From positions 1-50,387 of the forward strand of contig JANXSF010000014.1 in the NCBI GenBank assembly GCA_025352795.1: a stretch of 50,387 nucleotides of DNA, in the 5' to 3' direction. The DNA comes from Acidobacteriota bacterium (GTDB taxonomy: Bacteria; Acidobacteriota; Terriglobia; Bryobacterales; Bryobacteraceae). Below are positions 1-8,763 of this stretch, piece after piece. Position numbers and translations under genes: made by a program. The stretch's first letter is position 1. The number at the start of each line of letters is the position of its first letter. The notes under the pieces are model-generated. The model saw only the letters and a list, made by a program, of their open reading frames with translations, searched no databases and was not told the DNA's origin.

Positions 1-158
1 AACTTGCCGCATTGCTGTTCACTGAATTCATCGAACCGGTTCTCATCCAAGATCTGGTTCAATCCTTCGTAAAAGGGATGGCTGGCCGCTTGCACCAGCG
101 ATGTCCTCTCGATCCAGAAACCATCCTGCTGGTTTCTCCTAGGTTTGCCTAACGCCAT
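1..158 (-). CDS. Transposase, N-terminal part (runs off the window)
   Basis: Reading the minus strand from an ATG at 158 gives an open frame to the edge of the window, about 52 residues. It contains QAASHPFYEGLNQILDENRF followed by DEFSEQQCGK. The 'HPFY..LN.IL.E..FD.F.E..C..FY' pattern is what I know from the N-terminus of IS1182/IS5-like DDE transposases, before the RNase H-like catalytic core, which would lie outside the window. The start is the first ATG in frame. The 153 bases between this start and the end of the glycosyltransferase gene would be the left end of the insertion sequence plus the intergenic spacer; I could not define a terminal inverted repeat. Whether the full transposase is intact cannot be seen. 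Family assignment is from memory of the pattern. Confidence 0.6.
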   Translation of the reverse strand, partial: MALGKPRRNQQDGFWIERTSLVQAASHPFYEGLNQILDENRFDEFSEQQCGK

Positions 159-311
159 AAACTACTCTGACGTTGCACAACTTTCGAAGGTCACTTCGCC
201 CCACACTTTTTCTCGATTTTCACCACGGGCTGCTAGAAGAGGTCCGAACCAAGCTCTCGCAAATTCCAGGGTCGATGGCGGAGTTGATCATTGCCGGGAC
301 GAGCGCTTTGC

Positions 312-1463
312 CTACCGAACATTCCCAAGTAACGAATCATACAGACTAACTAGACGACTTACCATGCGTTCCACTGTGAACTTACTTTCTAACATCTGCC
401 GACCAGCTTGACCCATGCTGGATGCGAGCGCAGGATCTTTCAATAGCACCAGTATTTTTTCCGCCATAGCTTGCGCATCTTCTGATTCAACTAGAAAGCC
501 GGTTTGCCCATCTTCCACAACTTCAGGATTGCCACCTACCCGAGTGGCCACTGCTGGGAGGCTGTGGGCCATGGCTTCCAGCAACGCGTTGGACAGGCCT
601 TCACTCCGGGACGGCAAACAGAACACGTCGCCCAAAGGCAGGATGGTGTTGACGTCGGCGCGCAATCCTAAAAATAGGACGTTGTTCGTCAATCCTAATT
701 CCTCTCGCAGTGCCCATAGTTGTTCTGAGTAGGGAACGTCATGAAAATGGCCTGCGATCAAAAAAGCAGCCTGAGGAAATTGTTTGCACACGATGGCCGC
801 AGCCCGGATAAGCACGTCGAATCCTTTCACTGGGCGAACATTCCCGACACTTAGAATCACATGCGAGGCGTGCTCCACACCCAATGACTTTCGAGTAAGT
901 TGATCCTTTGCAGGGTTCAATTGGTCTAACTCAATTCCGTTGTAAACAGTAACTACTTTGTTAGGGTTTAGCCCATCTTCCCGAATGGCAAATTCGCGTA
1001 CCTGGTTAGACACTGCCTGCACCTGATCATACATTGGACCTAACAAGCGATAGAACAGGGAATGTCGGCTGCGTCGCAGAATGCCCATATCCCGACGGCT
1101 AGAAATCAGTAGCGGACGGCGACTTAGTTTGGCGACTAGTCCTCCCCACAAATCTGAAGTTTCAAAGAACGTATGAACAATGTCCACCTTCTCGCGACGA
1201 ATTAGACTGCGCAATCGAAATGCCATTTTGACTGCATGCCAATCTGAAATCGTGGTCAGCTCGAAAACATAAAATGGACAATCAAAAACAGTTCTATCCG
1301 CATTTTTTCCATGGAAAGTAACTACTGAACAGCGGAACCTATCCTTTGGCAGGTGGCGAGTCATTCGAACCAAAGCACCTTCCGCTCCACCATGGGCATC
1401 GAAAAATTCATCGATGAAGAACAGCACATGAATGCGCGTATCGGCACTGTTTTGCTGCATCAT
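312..1463 (-). CDS. Glycosyltransferase family 4 protein (GT-B fold)
   Basis: 383 residues, a normal length for GT4. The N-terminal Rossmann half begins with a hydrophobic strand followed by a glycine loop (FFDAHGGAEGALVRM), typical of the acceptor-binding side of GT4 enzymes. The C-terminal half has the nucleotide-sugar site: ILSVGNVRPVKGFDVLIRA and the E-x7-E motif in SRSEGLSNALLEAMA, then PAVATRVGGNPEVVEDGQTG. It should transfer a sugar from a nucleotide donor to a lipid-linked glycan or other acceptor at the inner face of the cytoplasmic membrane; no membrane segment is visible. It is the last gene of the seven-gene operon; its ATG overlaps the stop of the tandem hydrolase gene by four bases (ATGA, 1460-1463), implying translational coupling. 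Donor and acceptor cannot be read from sequence. Family sure, specificity unknown. Confidence 0.9.
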   Translation of the reverse strand: MMQQNSADTRIHVLFFIDEFFDAHGGAEGALVRMTRHLPKDRFRCSVVTFHGKNADRTVFDCPFYVFELTTISDWHAVKMAFRLRSLIRREKVDIVHTFFETSDLWGGLVAKLSRRPLLISSRRDMGILRRSRHSLFYRLLGPMYDQVQAVSNQVREFAIREDGLNPNKVVTVYNGIELDQLNPAKDQLTRKSLGVEHASHVILSVGNVRPVKGFDVLIRAAAIVCKQFPQAAFLIAGHFHDVPYSEQLWALREELGLTNNVLFLGLRADVNTILPLGDVFCLPSRSEGLSNALLEAMAHSLPAVATRVGGNPEVVEDGQTGFLVESEDAQAMAEKILVLLKDPALASSMGQAGRQMLESKFTVERMVSRLVSLYDSLLGNVR

Positions 1464-3190
1464 CGCGGACTTACTCCAAGCAGCGCAGCTACTTCCTTAT
1501 CAATCAAATCATGAACAACTTTCTGAGCCCACAACGGTCGAAAAGTGTGGCCCCCATTGGCGATGCGAATGCACTGAAACGGATCACGAGCCCCGGCAGG
1601 CGGCAGATGTCCTTCTTCCTCAAGCTCACGCAATAAAGGCTCACCTTCGGTAAACACCATTGTTAAACGACTGCCATTGCGGGCCACTTTAGTCAGTGCA
1701 CTTTTGAATTCTCCCGTGGGAATCTGAAGATGCGAATGCGTTTGAAGGCCTGAAAATATGTGACTGGCGGCTTGCTTCAGCCGTTTCACCTGCACTTGCC
1801 CATGCATGAATCGTCGCCAGGTGTCCACATTGCGAAAACCTTCGGATGTGCGACGCAGGTCGCGACGACGGTCCACTTCCGGGTCCCAAACAAACAGCCG
1901 CGGATTGATCAGAATTGCTCCGCAAACAGACGCTTTCTGGGCAGCAGCATGAAAGGCCAGAAACGCTCCAGAACACAACCCCACAACAATGAATCGCTTG
2001 GCACCAATTCGCGAACTAAGACATTCCATGGCCTGTTCCACTTGGTCTACTAAGTGCTCCTGATACAACCCTGACACATCCAGATTCTGCTCCCCGTCGC
2101 TTTCGCCGATGCCTCCCAAATCCAAGCGGACAGCCGGTAAGCCCTTAGCCGCCCAACGACGAGCCGCGTCCACCCACATCCGGTTTGGACCTGTATGACG
2201 AGCCGCTCCAGGGTTCAAGAACAGCATGCAGCAATCTGTTGTTAGCGTGTCTTTCCTGTTAGTAAGTAGCTCAGTAAGAATCGCGAAGTTATTGCCCGAC
2301 AAACGCGGAATCAAGCAGACGGATTCGCGCACTCCATCGACCGCAGCGTGATGGGAAGACATCGCGTTGGCCACAGCCTTCGGTGCGGTACGTTGCCGAT
2401 CCGCCACCAGCCACTGATAGATTCTGCGGAACGTTTCCACCGGAGCCACCACTTCATGAGGCAGATTCATCAGCCCATTGAAACCATGGCCGGGCTGAGT
2501 ATCCACTCGGCATCCAGCAGTGGAAAGGCTGGCCTGCAGCTTTGCATCGCAAGGAAGTTCATCGCGGGAAAGCATCAAAACCCTGCGGCCAGGCATGGCC
2601 GGAAGCTTGGTCAGGTCCAGAGCTTCTAATGCAGATTGCGTCTCAGGCGTGATGAGGTAGCCTGCTGTTTCTAACCCAGCCGATGGTTGGCGTGGGACTT
2701 CATCGCCATTGGAATACTCTGGCACTTCCATATTGCGGAAGGCGCGCAGTTCACGAATCATGGAACGTCCGCTGGCGTACGGACCCCATAGAACTAAATC
2801 CTGTAACTGGGCTCCGGCAGCAGCAGCGGCGGCTACCGCTAACATGCTACCCAATCGGATGCCGACCACTGCAACCTCAGTTACTCCACTTACTCGACGC
2901 AGCTCTTGTGTTGCATCGCTGATGGACTGGATCCAGGCGGCGACCAATCCGGAATCCTGATGTGTGCCAGAACTATCGGCGGTGGCAGGCAGGTCAAACC
3001 GCAGCGTTGGAACTCCCTGTGCTGCAAGGGTTCGTGCGAATTCACGCAGGGGGCGATAGGAGCAGACATCTTCCCATCCGAAGGGAGGCACAATCAGCAC
3101 TCCCAAATTGAATGTTGCCGCAGCAGGACAATCGAAATGCGCAAGGATCGAATATGCACCTGACCGGAACCAACTGTGGGATGAAGTCAA
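1460..3190 (-). CDS. Tandem alpha/beta-hydrolase protein (two hydrolase domains in one chain)
   Basis: 576 residues made of two alpha/beta-hydrolase domains. In domain 1 (about 1-265) the nucleophile elbow reads GIRLGS, so Arg112 stands where Ser is expected. In domain 2 (about 290-570) the elbow reads GLCSGA, with Cys406 as candidate nucleophile, and a C-terminal histidine lies in NGGHTF. As I recall, the two hydrolase families attached to exosortase/EPS loci (hydrolase 2 with GLRLG, hydrolase 1 with GLCD) show these same elbows, so this looks like a fusion of the two; that is memory, not a search. The start is a TTG at 3190 that overlaps the GH2 stop (TTGA, 3187-3190), which supports coupling. 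Likely a cytosolic esterase/thioesterase-like activity acting on a carrier- or glycan-bound acyl group, possibly with domain 1 non-catalytic. Confidence 0.75.
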   Translation of the reverse strand: MTSSHSWFRSGAYSILAHFDCPAAATFNLGVLIVPPFGWEDVCSYRPLREFARTLAAQGVPTLRFDLPATADSSGTHQDSGLVAAWIQSISDATQELRRVSGVTEVAVVGIRLGSMLAVAAAAAAGAQLQDLVLWGPYASGRSMIRELRAFRNMEVPEYSNGDEVPRQPSAGLETAGYLITPETQSALEALDLTKLPAMPGRRVLMLSRDELPCDAKLQASLSTAGCRVDTQPGHGFNGLMNLPHEVVAPVETFRRIYQWLVADRQRTAPKAVANAMSSHHAAVDGVRESVCLIPRLSGNNFAILTELLTNRKDTLTTDCCMLFLNPGAARHTGPNRMWVDAARRWAAKGLPAVRLDLGGIGESDGEQNLDVSGLYQEHLVDQVEQAMECLSSRIGAKRFIVVGLCSGAFLAFHAAAQKASVCGAILINPRLFVWDPEVDRRRDLRRTSEGFRNVDTWRRFMHGQVQVKRLKQAASHIFSGLQTHSHLQIPTGEFKSALTKVARNGSRLTMVFTEGEPLLRELEEEGHLPPAGARDPFQCIRIANGGHTFRPLWAQKVVHDLIDKEVAALLGVSPR

Positions 3191-5694
3191 AGCTTAGCCC
3201 CAAGAGTAAGTGACAATCGACCTTCGGCGTTGATGGCAGTTACTACTACTTGTTCGGCCTGCGCACCAGGTTCAACGGGTATCAACATCATGCGCCTGCG
3301 AACCCCTGGTTCCATACTGAAATACGCATCGTCAGCACGGTAACCTTTGGCTGACACGCGGACCCCATAGGCCAACCTTCGTGAACTCAACTCCACTTCA
3401 ATCCGACCATCTTTCATCACATTGGAATGGCCGGTAAGACCAAGTTCTGCCATGGGCAACTGCTGTGCCGTGCGTCCCAGTGGAAAGCGGAACGATTGCG
3501 CAATGGGAGTCTTTCTATCAGCCAAATATAGACTGGCGACCACTAAATCGTGCCCAGGCGGACCGAAGCGATAGGCGTAGGCCGCGTCTACGAAGCGACC
3601 AAACATGCGATCCACTCCAATGGTTATGGACTGATGAGGTGGGATAACAACAGCGTGACTGGCTTCCTCAATTTGCTTTTCACTATTGCGATACAAGGCC
3701 ACGCGCAGGTTGGCATGGAGTGTTTGCGGCGTGTCGTTCGACGCATGAACGTCAATGCCGTTCAAACCTTCGTCAGTGGTCCATACCGTGCGCTGAGCAA
3801 GTGCCCGTTTCAAGAACCAGTATGCTGATTTCGGATTGCCTGCGGAATCAAGAATGCCCCATCCAGCACCTGGTTCCAAATCACTACTCCACAGAATGAT
3901 GCCGCCACCACAGGGTGATTGAGGACGTCGCCATTCCCCAAATACTTCCGTCATTACTTCGCCTGAAACCATGCGGGAAAGATCCCAATAGCGATGGGCA
4001 TCGGTGTAGCGCACGGTGGCCGCATCAACGGAAAACAATAGTTTCAGATAGTGATCGCGAACATCTTCAAAATCCCAACCAGCACCGCCATCACGAGGAA
4101 CGCCTCGTTTCCAGGCAGGGTGAGTTGGTGAAATTCCACCCGGTGTGGCAACGGCCATGGCCTCAATCATTTCCGGTTCGGGTACATTGGCGAAGGCCAG
4201 GCATTCCGATGCAAAGTGAACTTCAGCACGGCGCACATCTTCAAGTGGCCGCAGGTAAGCACCTACACCAAAATAGTTGGCCACACCGCTGCGTGTGTAA
4301 AACGGCAGATCGCCGCCATAAGGTGCCGACGGTATATAAGGAACTCCAGGGCAACAGCGGGCGGCGATAGTTGGCAACTGATCGCCAAAAAATGGGCCGC
4401 GTCCCATAGTAGGATCTAGTCCCATCATCGCCACTTGTTGTTCAATTTCGGAATTGCCGCATATGACGGCAGTGCTGGGATGACGCGCCAGGCGCGAAAG
4501 TTCACGATCCGCTTCGGCACTCACCAAGGTATGAAAAGCTTCGTCGGCAAATGGGTAGTCCATGTTGGCGAACATCATGTCTTGCCACACCAGCAGTCCC
4601 AGTTCGTCACAAAGTTTATGGAACGTATCGTCTTCGTAAACGGTGGTTCCAGCAAGACGAATCATGTTGATGCCACCATCGCGCAGTAATTCCAGCCTGC
4701 GACGAATCACATCTTGCGGAGCGGAAAGAGCAACGGCATCGTGTGGCATCCAGGCCACTCCTCGGCAGAACACAGGAACATCGTTCACGTGCACGCCCAG
4801 GCCCTCACCGCGCGAATCTATGGAGCGAAATCCTGCTGGGATGTCCTCCATGATCGTCTCCCCGAACGTGATCTTCACGGGATATAGCGCAGGCGCGCCG
4901 TGAGTGTGTGGCCACCACTTTTCGACAGAAGGGATGCGCATTGTAGCGTGCACATTCGTGCCGTCCCATTGAAGCGGAGTGCTGTGTTCGCCGACTTTCA
5001 AAGTCCCTGGAACCGGGCCTGAAACGCCTCGCGCGTGGAACTTTACTTCAATGACGCCAGCATCACCATCCAGATACACTTTTCGAAAGTAGTCGTCAAT
5101 CGTTATGCCGCTACGGCGGAGCAGATGGACCGGACGCCATGGACCAACCGGTTCCGGTTCAGGAGCAAAGCCTGGAGCACGACCCAACAAAGTGGTGCGG
5201 AACCAGCGCAACTGTTGTTCCGCCACAACGCGAGTTCGCCAACGGGAAGCAGGCTGTTGTCTGCGCTTTTCACGAAGAACAGTAGTAAGTGATCGACACA
5301 CAATCACCAGTTCATTCTGCTTTTGAATTATGTTTGTAACATCCACTTCATGCGGTGTAAACATGGAGTTACTCTGCAGGATTGGTTGGCTATTCAGCCA
5401 GACCTCGGCAACCGTGGCGATCCCTTTCATGCTCAATAAAAGTGTCTCTTCGGGCAGTGCGGGGTTAGTCTTGAAACGGCAGCGAAACCAATGGTCACAG
5501 GCATCGAAACGAATTTCTGATCCACGCTGCCACTGCTTGGCATCGCGCAAGATAGAAGCTACCGTTGCCGGGACTTTTGCTGCAGTAAACGAGAGGCCAG
5601 TTATATCGGCAGGGGTCTGCAAGCGATCCAACGTGGAGGCCAATGTGGAGGCCATCTCCCACCCTTCCGTTAAAGCAATCGCTGTATTGCTCAT
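3187..5694 (-). CDS. Glycoside hydrolase family 2 protein (beta-mannosidase-like)
   Basis: 835 residues from the ATG at 5694. I chose this start because it overlaps the preceding stop in an ATGA (5691-5694), like other junctions in the operon; a longer reading frame from 5733 would give a 43-base overlap. Domain order fits GH2: jelly-roll sugar-binding domain (about 15-170), Ig-like domain (about 175-275), TIM barrel (about 280-620) and C-terminal beta domains. CGNSEIEQQ (Glu near residue 416) matches the acid/base position and FASECLAF (Glu near 496) the nucleophile position. GGGIILWSSDLEPGAGWGI resembles the W-x-D-x-x-P-x-x-x-W segment of beta-mannosidases. No signal peptide is seen, so it is probably cytosolic, unusual for a scavenging glycosidase and more consistent with a biosynthetic or editing role beside the glycosyltransferase and aminoacyl-carrier genes. 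Confidence 0.85.
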   Translation of the reverse strand: MSNTAIALTEGWEMASTLASTLDRLQTPADITGLSFTAAKVPATVASILRDAKQWQRGSEIRFDACDHWFRCRFKTNPALPEETLLLSMKGIATVAEVWLNSQPILQSNSMFTPHEVDVTNIIQKQNELVIVCRSLTTVLREKRRQQPASRWRTRVVAEQQLRWFRTTLLGRAPGFAPEPEPVGPWRPVHLLRRSGITIDDYFRKVYLDGDAGVIEVKFHARGVSGPVPGTLKVGEHSTPLQWDGTNVHATMRIPSVEKWWPHTHGAPALYPVKITFGETIMEDIPAGFRSIDSRGEGLGVHVNDVPVFCRGVAWMPHDAVALSAPQDVIRRRLELLRDGGINMIRLAGTTVYEDDTFHKLCDELGLLVWQDMMFANMDYPFADEAFHTLVSAEADRELSRLARHPSTAVICGNSEIEQQVAMMGLDPTMGRGPFFGDQLPTIAARCCPGVPYIPSAPYGGDLPFYTRSGVANYFGVGAYLRPLEDVRRAEVHFASECLAFANVPEPEMIEAMAVATPGGISPTHPAWKRGVPRDGGAGWDFEDVRDHYLKLLFSVDAATVRYTDAHRYWDLSRMVSGEVMTEVFGEWRRPQSPCGGGIILWSSDLEPGAGWGILDSAGNPKSAYWFLKRALAQRTVWTTDEGLNGIDVHASNDTPQTLHANLRVALYRNSEKQIEEASHAVVIPPHQSITIGVDRMFGRFVDAAYAYRFGPPGHDLVVASLYLADRKTPIAQSFRFPLGRTAQQLPMAELGLTGHSNVMKDGRIEVELSSRRLAYGVRVSAKGYRADDAYFSMEPGVRRRMMLIPVEPGAQAEQVVVTAINAEGRLSLTLGAKL

Positions 5695-6641
5695 TGCGAA
5701 ATTCGACCTAGCCCTTCCAGCGCACATTCCCAATCATTGGCCAACTGTTGAATAGCAGGCGCTACATCAAACACCCGCCTGCGCGCCAATTTGAACAGCA
5801 GCGCTTTCGATCCGGCAACCTGTCTTCCTAAAGCATCGGCAGTCAGTGTATCTTCCGGGGCCAACCATTCAGCAAAGCTTTTAGCCAATTCAAACGCCGC
5901 ACCGCACTGACGAACGGTGGCAAAGGCGTAAGCGTGATAACCGTTTTCCGTACCTGCCAATAACAGCGGAAGATCTTGTGTAAGCCGCTGCCCAAAAGTT
6001 AGCCAGGGATTCTGCTTCGGTCTGCGTGTAAGTTGCCTGGCCAACGTTGCCCTGGCCGCACAAAGCAGATCAGCACCCGTCAACCGTGGCCCCGCGTCAA
6101 ACCTGACGATTTCCGTATAGGGAGGCAGCACATCATCGGCATACGTGCGCCCCAGGCGAAAGATACCTCGAAAATCTTCACCGCAAAGTTCGTAGTATCC
6201 GGCCCCGTGAAAATAGCGCAAGCGTTCAGCCGCTACATCAATCGCCTCAATCGCTATGGACGATTTCACATGTGCTTTTCGATACGCCGTAGCAGCCGTA
6301 TCGGGCATAAAAAACGAGTCGGCTTCAAGGATGATGGTGCGGCCCGCCGTTAACTGCTCAACCACATGATCTGTAGTTGGCCGATAGAGCTGCATTTCAT
6401 GAACGTCCATTCCATACAGAGTTTCCAGATCTTCTGGTGGCGGCTTGAAGAAGGTCCACTGATCCCCTTCAAAAGTCACAGTGATGGCAAACGCCATGCA
6501 ACTTTCTGCTGGAATGCGATGGGCATGCAGTAACTCAATCCAAATATCGACGTAACAATTGGATTCACGAAATGTACGATCAGGGCCATGCAAGGGACTA
6601 ACAGCATATGCGTTTGGATCAAGGCCAAGAAGGCTGAGCAT
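5691..6641 (-). CDS. DUF1839 family protein
   Basis: 316 residues. The pattern (LHGPDRTFRESNCYVDIWIE near the start, then FEGDQWTFFKPPPEDLETLYG and an ADSFFMPDT segment) is the DUF1839 family as I remember it. No biochemical function is established to my knowledge. DUF1839 genes are recurrently found beside genes for amino acid:[carrier protein] ligases, and this gene directly follows one here with a five-base gap. The fold has a conserved N-terminal cysteine (C29) and several acidic/His positions, and could be an acyltransferase or peptidase-like fold; I make no firm claim. No signal peptide or membrane segment. Its stop overlaps the GH2 start (ATGA, 5691-5694). Its place between ligase and glycosidase suggests it receives or transfers the carrier-bound aminoacyl group. 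Confidence 0.8.
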   Translation of the reverse strand: MLSLLGLDPNAYAVSPLHGPDRTFRESNCYVDIWIELLHAHRIPAESCMAFAITVTFEGDQWTFFKPPPEDLETLYGMDVHEMQLYRPTTDHVVEQLTAGRTIILEADSFFMPDTAATAYRKAHVKSSIAIEAIDVAAERLRYFHGAGYYELCGEDFRGIFRLGRTYADDVLPPYTEIVRFDAGPRLTGADLLCAARATLARQLTRRPKQNPWLTFGQRLTQDLPLLLAGTENGYHAYAFATVRQCGAAFELAKSFAEWLAPEDTLTADALGRQVAGSKALLFKLARRRVFDVAPAIQQLANDWECALEGLGRISQ

Positions 6642-6646
6642 TGGTT

Positions 6647-7576
6647 TTATTCCGGCCAGAGTTGAGTCTTAATGTTACTCGGCCAATGGCTGAGTTTCAT
6701 GCCGTGCTTACGAAACAGAGCAAGGGTGATGCGTTCCAAACCAAAGCCCAGACAAGCGCTATTGGCCACGCTGCCATCGTGCAGTTGAATTCCAAATGCA
6801 GTGCCAAAGTGCTCCTGATGATAGTTGAATGAGGAAACTGCCGTAGGTCCAGGGGAAGCTATGGGGACTAGCACTTCAAACTTCAAGCCCTGCGCCAGTT
6901 GACTCTTGGCCAGCATTTTTCCACCACGTCCAAAGAAGGGATCAGAAGCCACATCCAGTGTTGCGTTCAAACCAACTTGCTGGAAGATATTGGTGGCACG
7001 GGCCATCCAAGTTTCACGCCACGCCAAGACTTCGACCTCTGTCCCAATGCGAACCATTTCCCGCTGATGAAACATTTGCAAGCGTGCCGGATCGCCAGAA
7101 GGTTCGTTGCGAAATACATAGGATCCGCCTAAGTCAAGAGTAACTCCCCCTTGCGGTAATGGACCACGAAGAGCCATGGCCGGATAGGCCGGATAACATG
7201 CCGCTGGCACTAACACCACGTCGGTCATGGAAAGATGCATGCTCCAATCTTCACCGCGACTCGCCCGTTCCACTAAAGTCATGGCTTCTGTTTCTTTACC
7301 AGCAAAACTGAAAATAGCACCACACAAGTGCGGGAACGATTTAAGGTATCCTGCTTTTTCCAATGTGCGCCTGGGGATTACTGGAGGGAAGCGTGGACGT
7401 TCCGGCATATCCACCGCGCCGGTGCGTGTTACCAGTGCGTCGAACGCATTGCGGACATCTTCAAACACCATGCCACGCCCGTAAACTCCTGGCTCTCCGC
7501 TGGGCAGAATGTGACCTTCAGCAATCAGCTCTGCAAGAAACGTCTGCTCTTCGGGAGTTCCAATGGCGGTGCTCAT
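6647..7576 (-). CDS. Amino acid:[carrier protein] ligase (seryl-tRNA-synthetase-like)
   Basis: 309 residues, the length of the stand-alone class II synthetase core with no tRNA-binding coiled coil. Motif 2 is VFRNEPSGDPARLQMFHQRE (150s-170s) and motif 3 is CLGFGLERITLALF (275-288). Cys127 (VPAACYPAYP), Glu173 (HQREMV) and Cys275 (SACLGFG) are spaced like the zinc-binding Cys/Glu/Cys set of atypical archaeal SerRS and the Bradyrhizobium aa:CP ligases. Those enzymes (Mocibob and colleagues, 2010) activate a small amino acid with ATP and load it on the phosphopantetheine arm of a dedicated carrier protein rather than tRNA. The matching carrier gene is in this operon (8760-9005). The start ATG overlaps the acyl-CoA dehydrogenase stop (ATGA, 7573-7576). 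Amino acid specificity (Gly or Ala in studied relatives) cannot be read here. A second SerRS for translation must exist elsewhere. Confidence 0.9.
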   Translation of the reverse strand: MSTAIGTPEEQTFLAELIAEGHILPSGEPGVYGRGMVFEDVRNAFDALVTRTGAVDMPERPRFPPVIPRRTLEKAGYLKSFPHLCGAIFSFAGKETEAMTLVERASRGEDWSMHLSMTDVVLVPAACYPAYPAMALRGPLPQGGVTLDLGGSYVFRNEPSGDPARLQMFHQREMVRIGTEVEVLAWRETWMARATNIFQQVGLNATLDVASDPFFGRGGKMLAKSQLAQGLKFEVLVPIASPGPTAVSSFNYHQEHFGTAFGIQLHDGSVANSACLGFGLERITLALFRKHGMKLSHWPSNIKTQLWPE

Positions 7577-8763
7577 TTCCCTCCTCGATACACCAACAAC
7601 AAGGCGGCATTCGTGGAATGAATTCGGTCGTTAGCAACCATGAGTGCACCGGAAAGTGAATCGCGTAAGTGACGCCCCACAGAGTAAGGTGTGCCGTTCT
7701 TATAACCTAAGATCCCAGTTACTCGCAACGCGCTCTGACAAGCTTCCGCTGCTGCTTCAGAGGCCGATATTTTCAAATTGTTAATGCGCACGGCATAACC
7801 GATGGTGGAGAGCTGTTGACGATTTTCCCCTTCCAAAAACCCGTTATATTCGTCAGTGGATGCGCGGACCAATGCACGAAACTGAGCCATGTGGGCGCAC
7901 AGTTCCGACAATCGTAACGCAGCAGGTGGCGTTGTGCCAGGATTCTGCCGAGCTTGCATCCGAACAAAATTCTGAGCTCTATCAAAAGCATCCGATGCCG
8001 TACCCATCCATACATGAGCCCATAAAATATGAGAAAAGGGCACCACCGTTTCTGCCGCTATTGTTGAAAACGGGACGCTCATCACTTGTTCAGCCAAACA
8101 GGTGGCCCGAATTACGAATCCTGGACTGCATGTGCCGCGCATTCCCAAAGTGTCCCAATCACCGGTCTGTTTCATTTCCGTCTGATCCACATGGGTCAGC
8201 ACCAGCACCTGATCACTTCCCTCGGCACCAGCGTGACGGCGAGTGGTAGTTAGTAAGTCATCGGCATGACCACCATAAGATATTGTGGACGCCTGTTTTT
8301 CAAATTGCACCAGGTGACTTGCATCTTCCACAGGCGCGATAGCCGCAACACTGCGGCGCATTTCACCGCCCACGCCCACTTCAGAAGTGACCGAAGCAAT
8401 CAGTCGTTGCTCTGCCGCAATTTGCCGTAAATAGTTTTCAAACCACGCTGATCCGCCCAAGTGCCGGACAATGCTGCCAACCTGAATCTGATGCATGGCA
8501 AAAACCATACCGCTGGCGGTGCATCGGCGAGAAATTTCAAAGGTCACTTCGGCAAGATCTGGAAAAGAAATCCCCATCCCGCCAAGCTCCTGGGGAATGT
8601 AACAGCCCAGCGCCCCGGCGGCTTTCAGCGCTTGAATAGCTTCTGCGGGGAACCGACCTTTACGATCCACGTCATCAGCGTGTTCAGCGGCAAGCTTCAG
8701 CGCTTCTCGAAATGCGGGCGCAGTAAGCAGCGCTTCGGTGGCGACGGCGGTTTGCACGCTCAT
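7573..8763 (-). CDS. Acyl-CoA dehydrogenase-like flavoprotein
   Basis: 396 residues with the acyl-CoA dehydrogenase order: N-terminal helices (AIQALKAAGALGCYIPQELGG), middle beta-barrel (SVTSEVGVGGEMRRS, DWDTLGMRGTCSPGFVI) and C-terminal four-helix bundle (AYRINNLKIS-like segment, then GYKNGTPYSVGRHLRDSLSG). FAD would bind between the middle and C-terminal domains. In canonical members the catalytic glutamate lies in a YEGT-type motif near the C-terminus; here the equivalent stretch reads MVANDRIHSTN, without that glutamate. So the base may be elsewhere or the reaction may not be alpha-beta dehydrogenation. In this operon the natural substrate is probably an aminoacyl-S-carrier rather than acyl-CoA (inference; compare prolyl-carrier dehydrogenases of pyrrole biosynthesis). 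The ATG overlaps the carrier-protein stop (ATGA, 8760-8763). Soluble, cytosolic. Confidence 0.88.
   Translation of the reverse strand: MSVQTAVATEALLTAPAFREALKLAAEHADDVDRKGRFPAEAIQALKAAGALGCYIPQELGGMGISFPDLAEVTFEISRRCTASGMVFAMHQIQVGSIVRHLGGSAWFENYLRQIAAEQRLIASVTSEVGVGGEMRRSVAAIAPVEDASHLVQFEKQASTISYGGHADDLLTTTRRHAGAEGSDQVLVLTHVDQTEMKQTGDWDTLGMRGTCSPGFVIRATCLAEQVMSVPFSTIAAETVVPFSHILWAHVWMGTASDAFDRAQNFVRMQARQNPGTTPPAALRLSELCAHMAQFRALVRASTDEYNGFLEGENRQQLSTIGYAVRINNLKISASEAAAEACQSALRVTGILGYKNGTPYSVGRHLRDSLSGALMVANDRIHSTNAALLLVYRGGK

Noticed and set aside
5695-5733. Longer N-terminus of the GH2 protein
   Set aside because: ATG 5694 makes an ATGA overlap with the preceding stop, the rule in this operon, and the extra 13 residues add nothing recognisable.
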